A stretch of 13,912 nt of DNA, taken from positions 1-13,912 of the forward strand of contig JAMBLK010000006.1 of NCBI GenBank assembly GCA_023336855.1, read 5' to 3'. How positions within the stretch are numbered: the first letter of the stretch is position 1; each line of letters begins with the position of its first letter. The notes under the pieces were generated by a model, which did no database searches, was not told the origin of the DNA, and worked only from the letters and a program-made list of their open reading frames with translations. A program made the position numbers and the translations under genes. The DNA is from Actinomycetes bacterium. GTDB lineage: Bacteria; Actinomycetota; Acidimicrobiia; Spongiisociales; UBA5794. Shown one piece after another: positions 12,955-13,912 of this stretch.

Positions 12955-13860
12955 ATGAAGAAGCTACTCCTCCTCATCGCCGGCATCGCCTTGCTGACGG
13001 TCGCATGTCGCGCGGAGATGAACGTCATCGTCGACATCAACGAGGATCAGTCCGGCACAGCAGCCTTCGAGTTCGGTCTCGACGAGGAATTCCTCGGGAT
13101 CATCGAATCGACCGGTGGCAGCGTGGACGATCTGTTCGGAGAGTTGGACCTCGGTGCAGACGACGGCGAGGCAACGGTCCGAACAGAAGGCGACATGACC
13201 TTCACGGGTGTCACCACGGAGTTCACCAACGTCAACGAAGCGATGGACGAACTATCGGGAGTGTCGGATTCCGAGGATCCGCTGTTCCAGGACTTCTCTT
13301 TCACGATGGACGACGAGACGGCTGAGTTGACGGCCAAGGTCTCCGCGCCCGAGGAGGACCTGGGAGATATCGGTCTCGACCCGTCCGCTCTGACCGGCGA
13401 TCTGTTCTCGGCGAATTTCATTCTCGGCTTGCCGGGCACGGTCGTCGAGCACAATGCCGACGAGGTCCTGGCCGACGGACGCCTCCGATGGGATCTCCCG
13501 ATCCTCGGTGGTGAAAAGGACATCTACGCGAAGTCCGAGTTCGGCGGCAGCAGCCTCTGGTGGCTCTGGATCGTTCTCGGCGTCGTGCTCGTCGTTGGTG
13601 TGGCAGCGATCGTTGCAGCGATCGTTCTCGGGAAACGGCAGTCGAAGCAAGCCGTGAGCGACGCGGCTGCGCAGTATCCACAGCCTGCCGTCGACCCGGC
13701 TGCGGAGACCGAAACCTCCGCCGCATCTGAGTCGGCTGAACCGGATCCCTCAGAAGGGGCGAATGGCGATGGTGCGCCTGCCGACTCTGACGAGGACGAC
13801 ACCGTCGAGCCATCGACGGAAGAGGGCGGAGAAGACCAGGACGAAGAGGTCGAGGACTAG
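12955..13860 (+). CDS. LppM-like membrane-anchored lipoprotein with acidic tail
   Basis: This 301-residue envelope protein has a lipoprotein signal (MKKLLLLIAGIALLTVAC, acylated at C18). A beta-rich outer domain follows (about 20-196), with the pattern of LppM/DUF3153-like domains: an opening strand pair around VIVDINEDQSGTAAFEF and a closing strand DGRLRWDLPILGGEKDIYAKS. A membrane helix (about 202-226) is followed by KRQSK, placing the D/E/S/P-rich, probably disordered 70-residue tail in the cytoplasm. Mycobacterial LppM also combines a lipid anchor with a C-terminal membrane segment and has been linked to surface lipid handling; the same role here is only inferred. Family assignment is from pattern recognition. 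It is divergent from the unrecognised gene, with 79 bp between starts. Confidence 0.8.
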   Translation: MKKLLLLIAGIALLTVACRAEMNVIVDINEDQSGTAAFEFGLDEEFLGIIESTGGSVDDLFGELDLGADDGEATVRTEGDMTFTGVTTEFTNVNEAMDELSGVSDSEDPLFQDFSFTMDDETAELTAKVSAPEEDLGDIGLDPSALTGDLFSANFILGLPGTVVEHNADEVLADGRLRWDLPILGGEKDIYAKSEFGGSSLWWLWIVLGVVLVVGVAAIVAAIVLGKRQSKQAVSDAAAQYPQPAVDPAAETETSAASESAEPDPSEGANGDGAPADSDEDDTVEPSTEEGGEDQDEEVED

Positions 13861-13912
13861 GACGCCCGAGCGGCCGTGCTGACAGGGCTCTTCCTCCCCC
13901 TCGGCCTGAATC

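Noticed and set aside
12099..13325. 408-codon plus-strand frame across the 12120-12875 gene and the lipoprotein
   Set aside because: The translation is extremely rich in Arg, His and Gly, typical of an out-of-frame read, and it overlaps two better-supported genes.

Overview
The window looks like chromosomal DNA of a GC-rich actinomycete relative, most likely an acidimicrobial or similar deep actinobacterial lineage. This rests on high GC with strong G/C third-position use, a TipA-type MerR regulator, an LppM-like lipoprotein, a lipoprotein with a Ser/Thr-rich linker, and many starts where a TANNNT box sits 6-7 nt before the initiation codon (leaderless genes). The lineage is an inference; no marker gene was compared.

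Layout. 1-26 is the 3' end of a tRNA gene (+). 77-418 (-) is a small membrane protein with a coiled-coil head and acidic tail. 523-1929 (-) is a group II PLP-dependent decarboxylase. 2070-2798 (+) is a DeoD-type purine nucleoside phosphorylase that overlaps tail to tail, by 4 bp, with a secreted SGNH-hydrolase lipoprotein (2795-3730, -). 3806-4237 (+) is a tail-anchored protein made of six exact 15-residue repeats, followed by a DUF2157-like polytopic membrane protein (4290-5234), trehalose synthase treS (5244-6869) and a GH13 alpha-glucosidase (6937-8565). TreS isomerises trehalose to maltose and the glucosidase could split maltose to glucose, so the pair reads as trehalose/maltose turnover; no maltokinase is in view.

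A convergent two-gene operon (10811 down to 8591, -) encodes a heme-copper oxidoreductase. Subunit II is a cupredoxin that has lost all visible CuA cysteine and histidine ligands. Subunit I keeps all heme and helix VII histidines but has Asp in place of the helix VI CuB histidine and Asp at the Tyr/Glu position four residues later. This resembles the non-canonical NO-reductase-like families more than an oxygen reductase.

10812-11318 (about 500 bp) has no intact gene. It holds the oxidoreductase leader with a hairpin over the ribosome binding site, a three-arm set of mutually exclusive stem-loops, a decayed, internally deleted relative of the DUF2157 gene, and the promoter of a TipA-like regulator (11319-12074, +). 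That promoter has a 19-bp spacer filled by a near-perfect dyad, and the gene carries a strong internal ribosome binding site that would yield a separate TipAS-like effector domain, as in Streptomyces tipA. It faces an unrecognised two-domain protein (12120-12875, -), which diverges from an LppM-like membrane lipoprotein (12955-13860, +). In 13861-13912 I see nothing.

The most noteworthy items are the altered active site of the oxidoreductase, the tipA-like architecture, the 15-residue repeat protein, the DUF2157 remnant and the recurrent leaderless signals.
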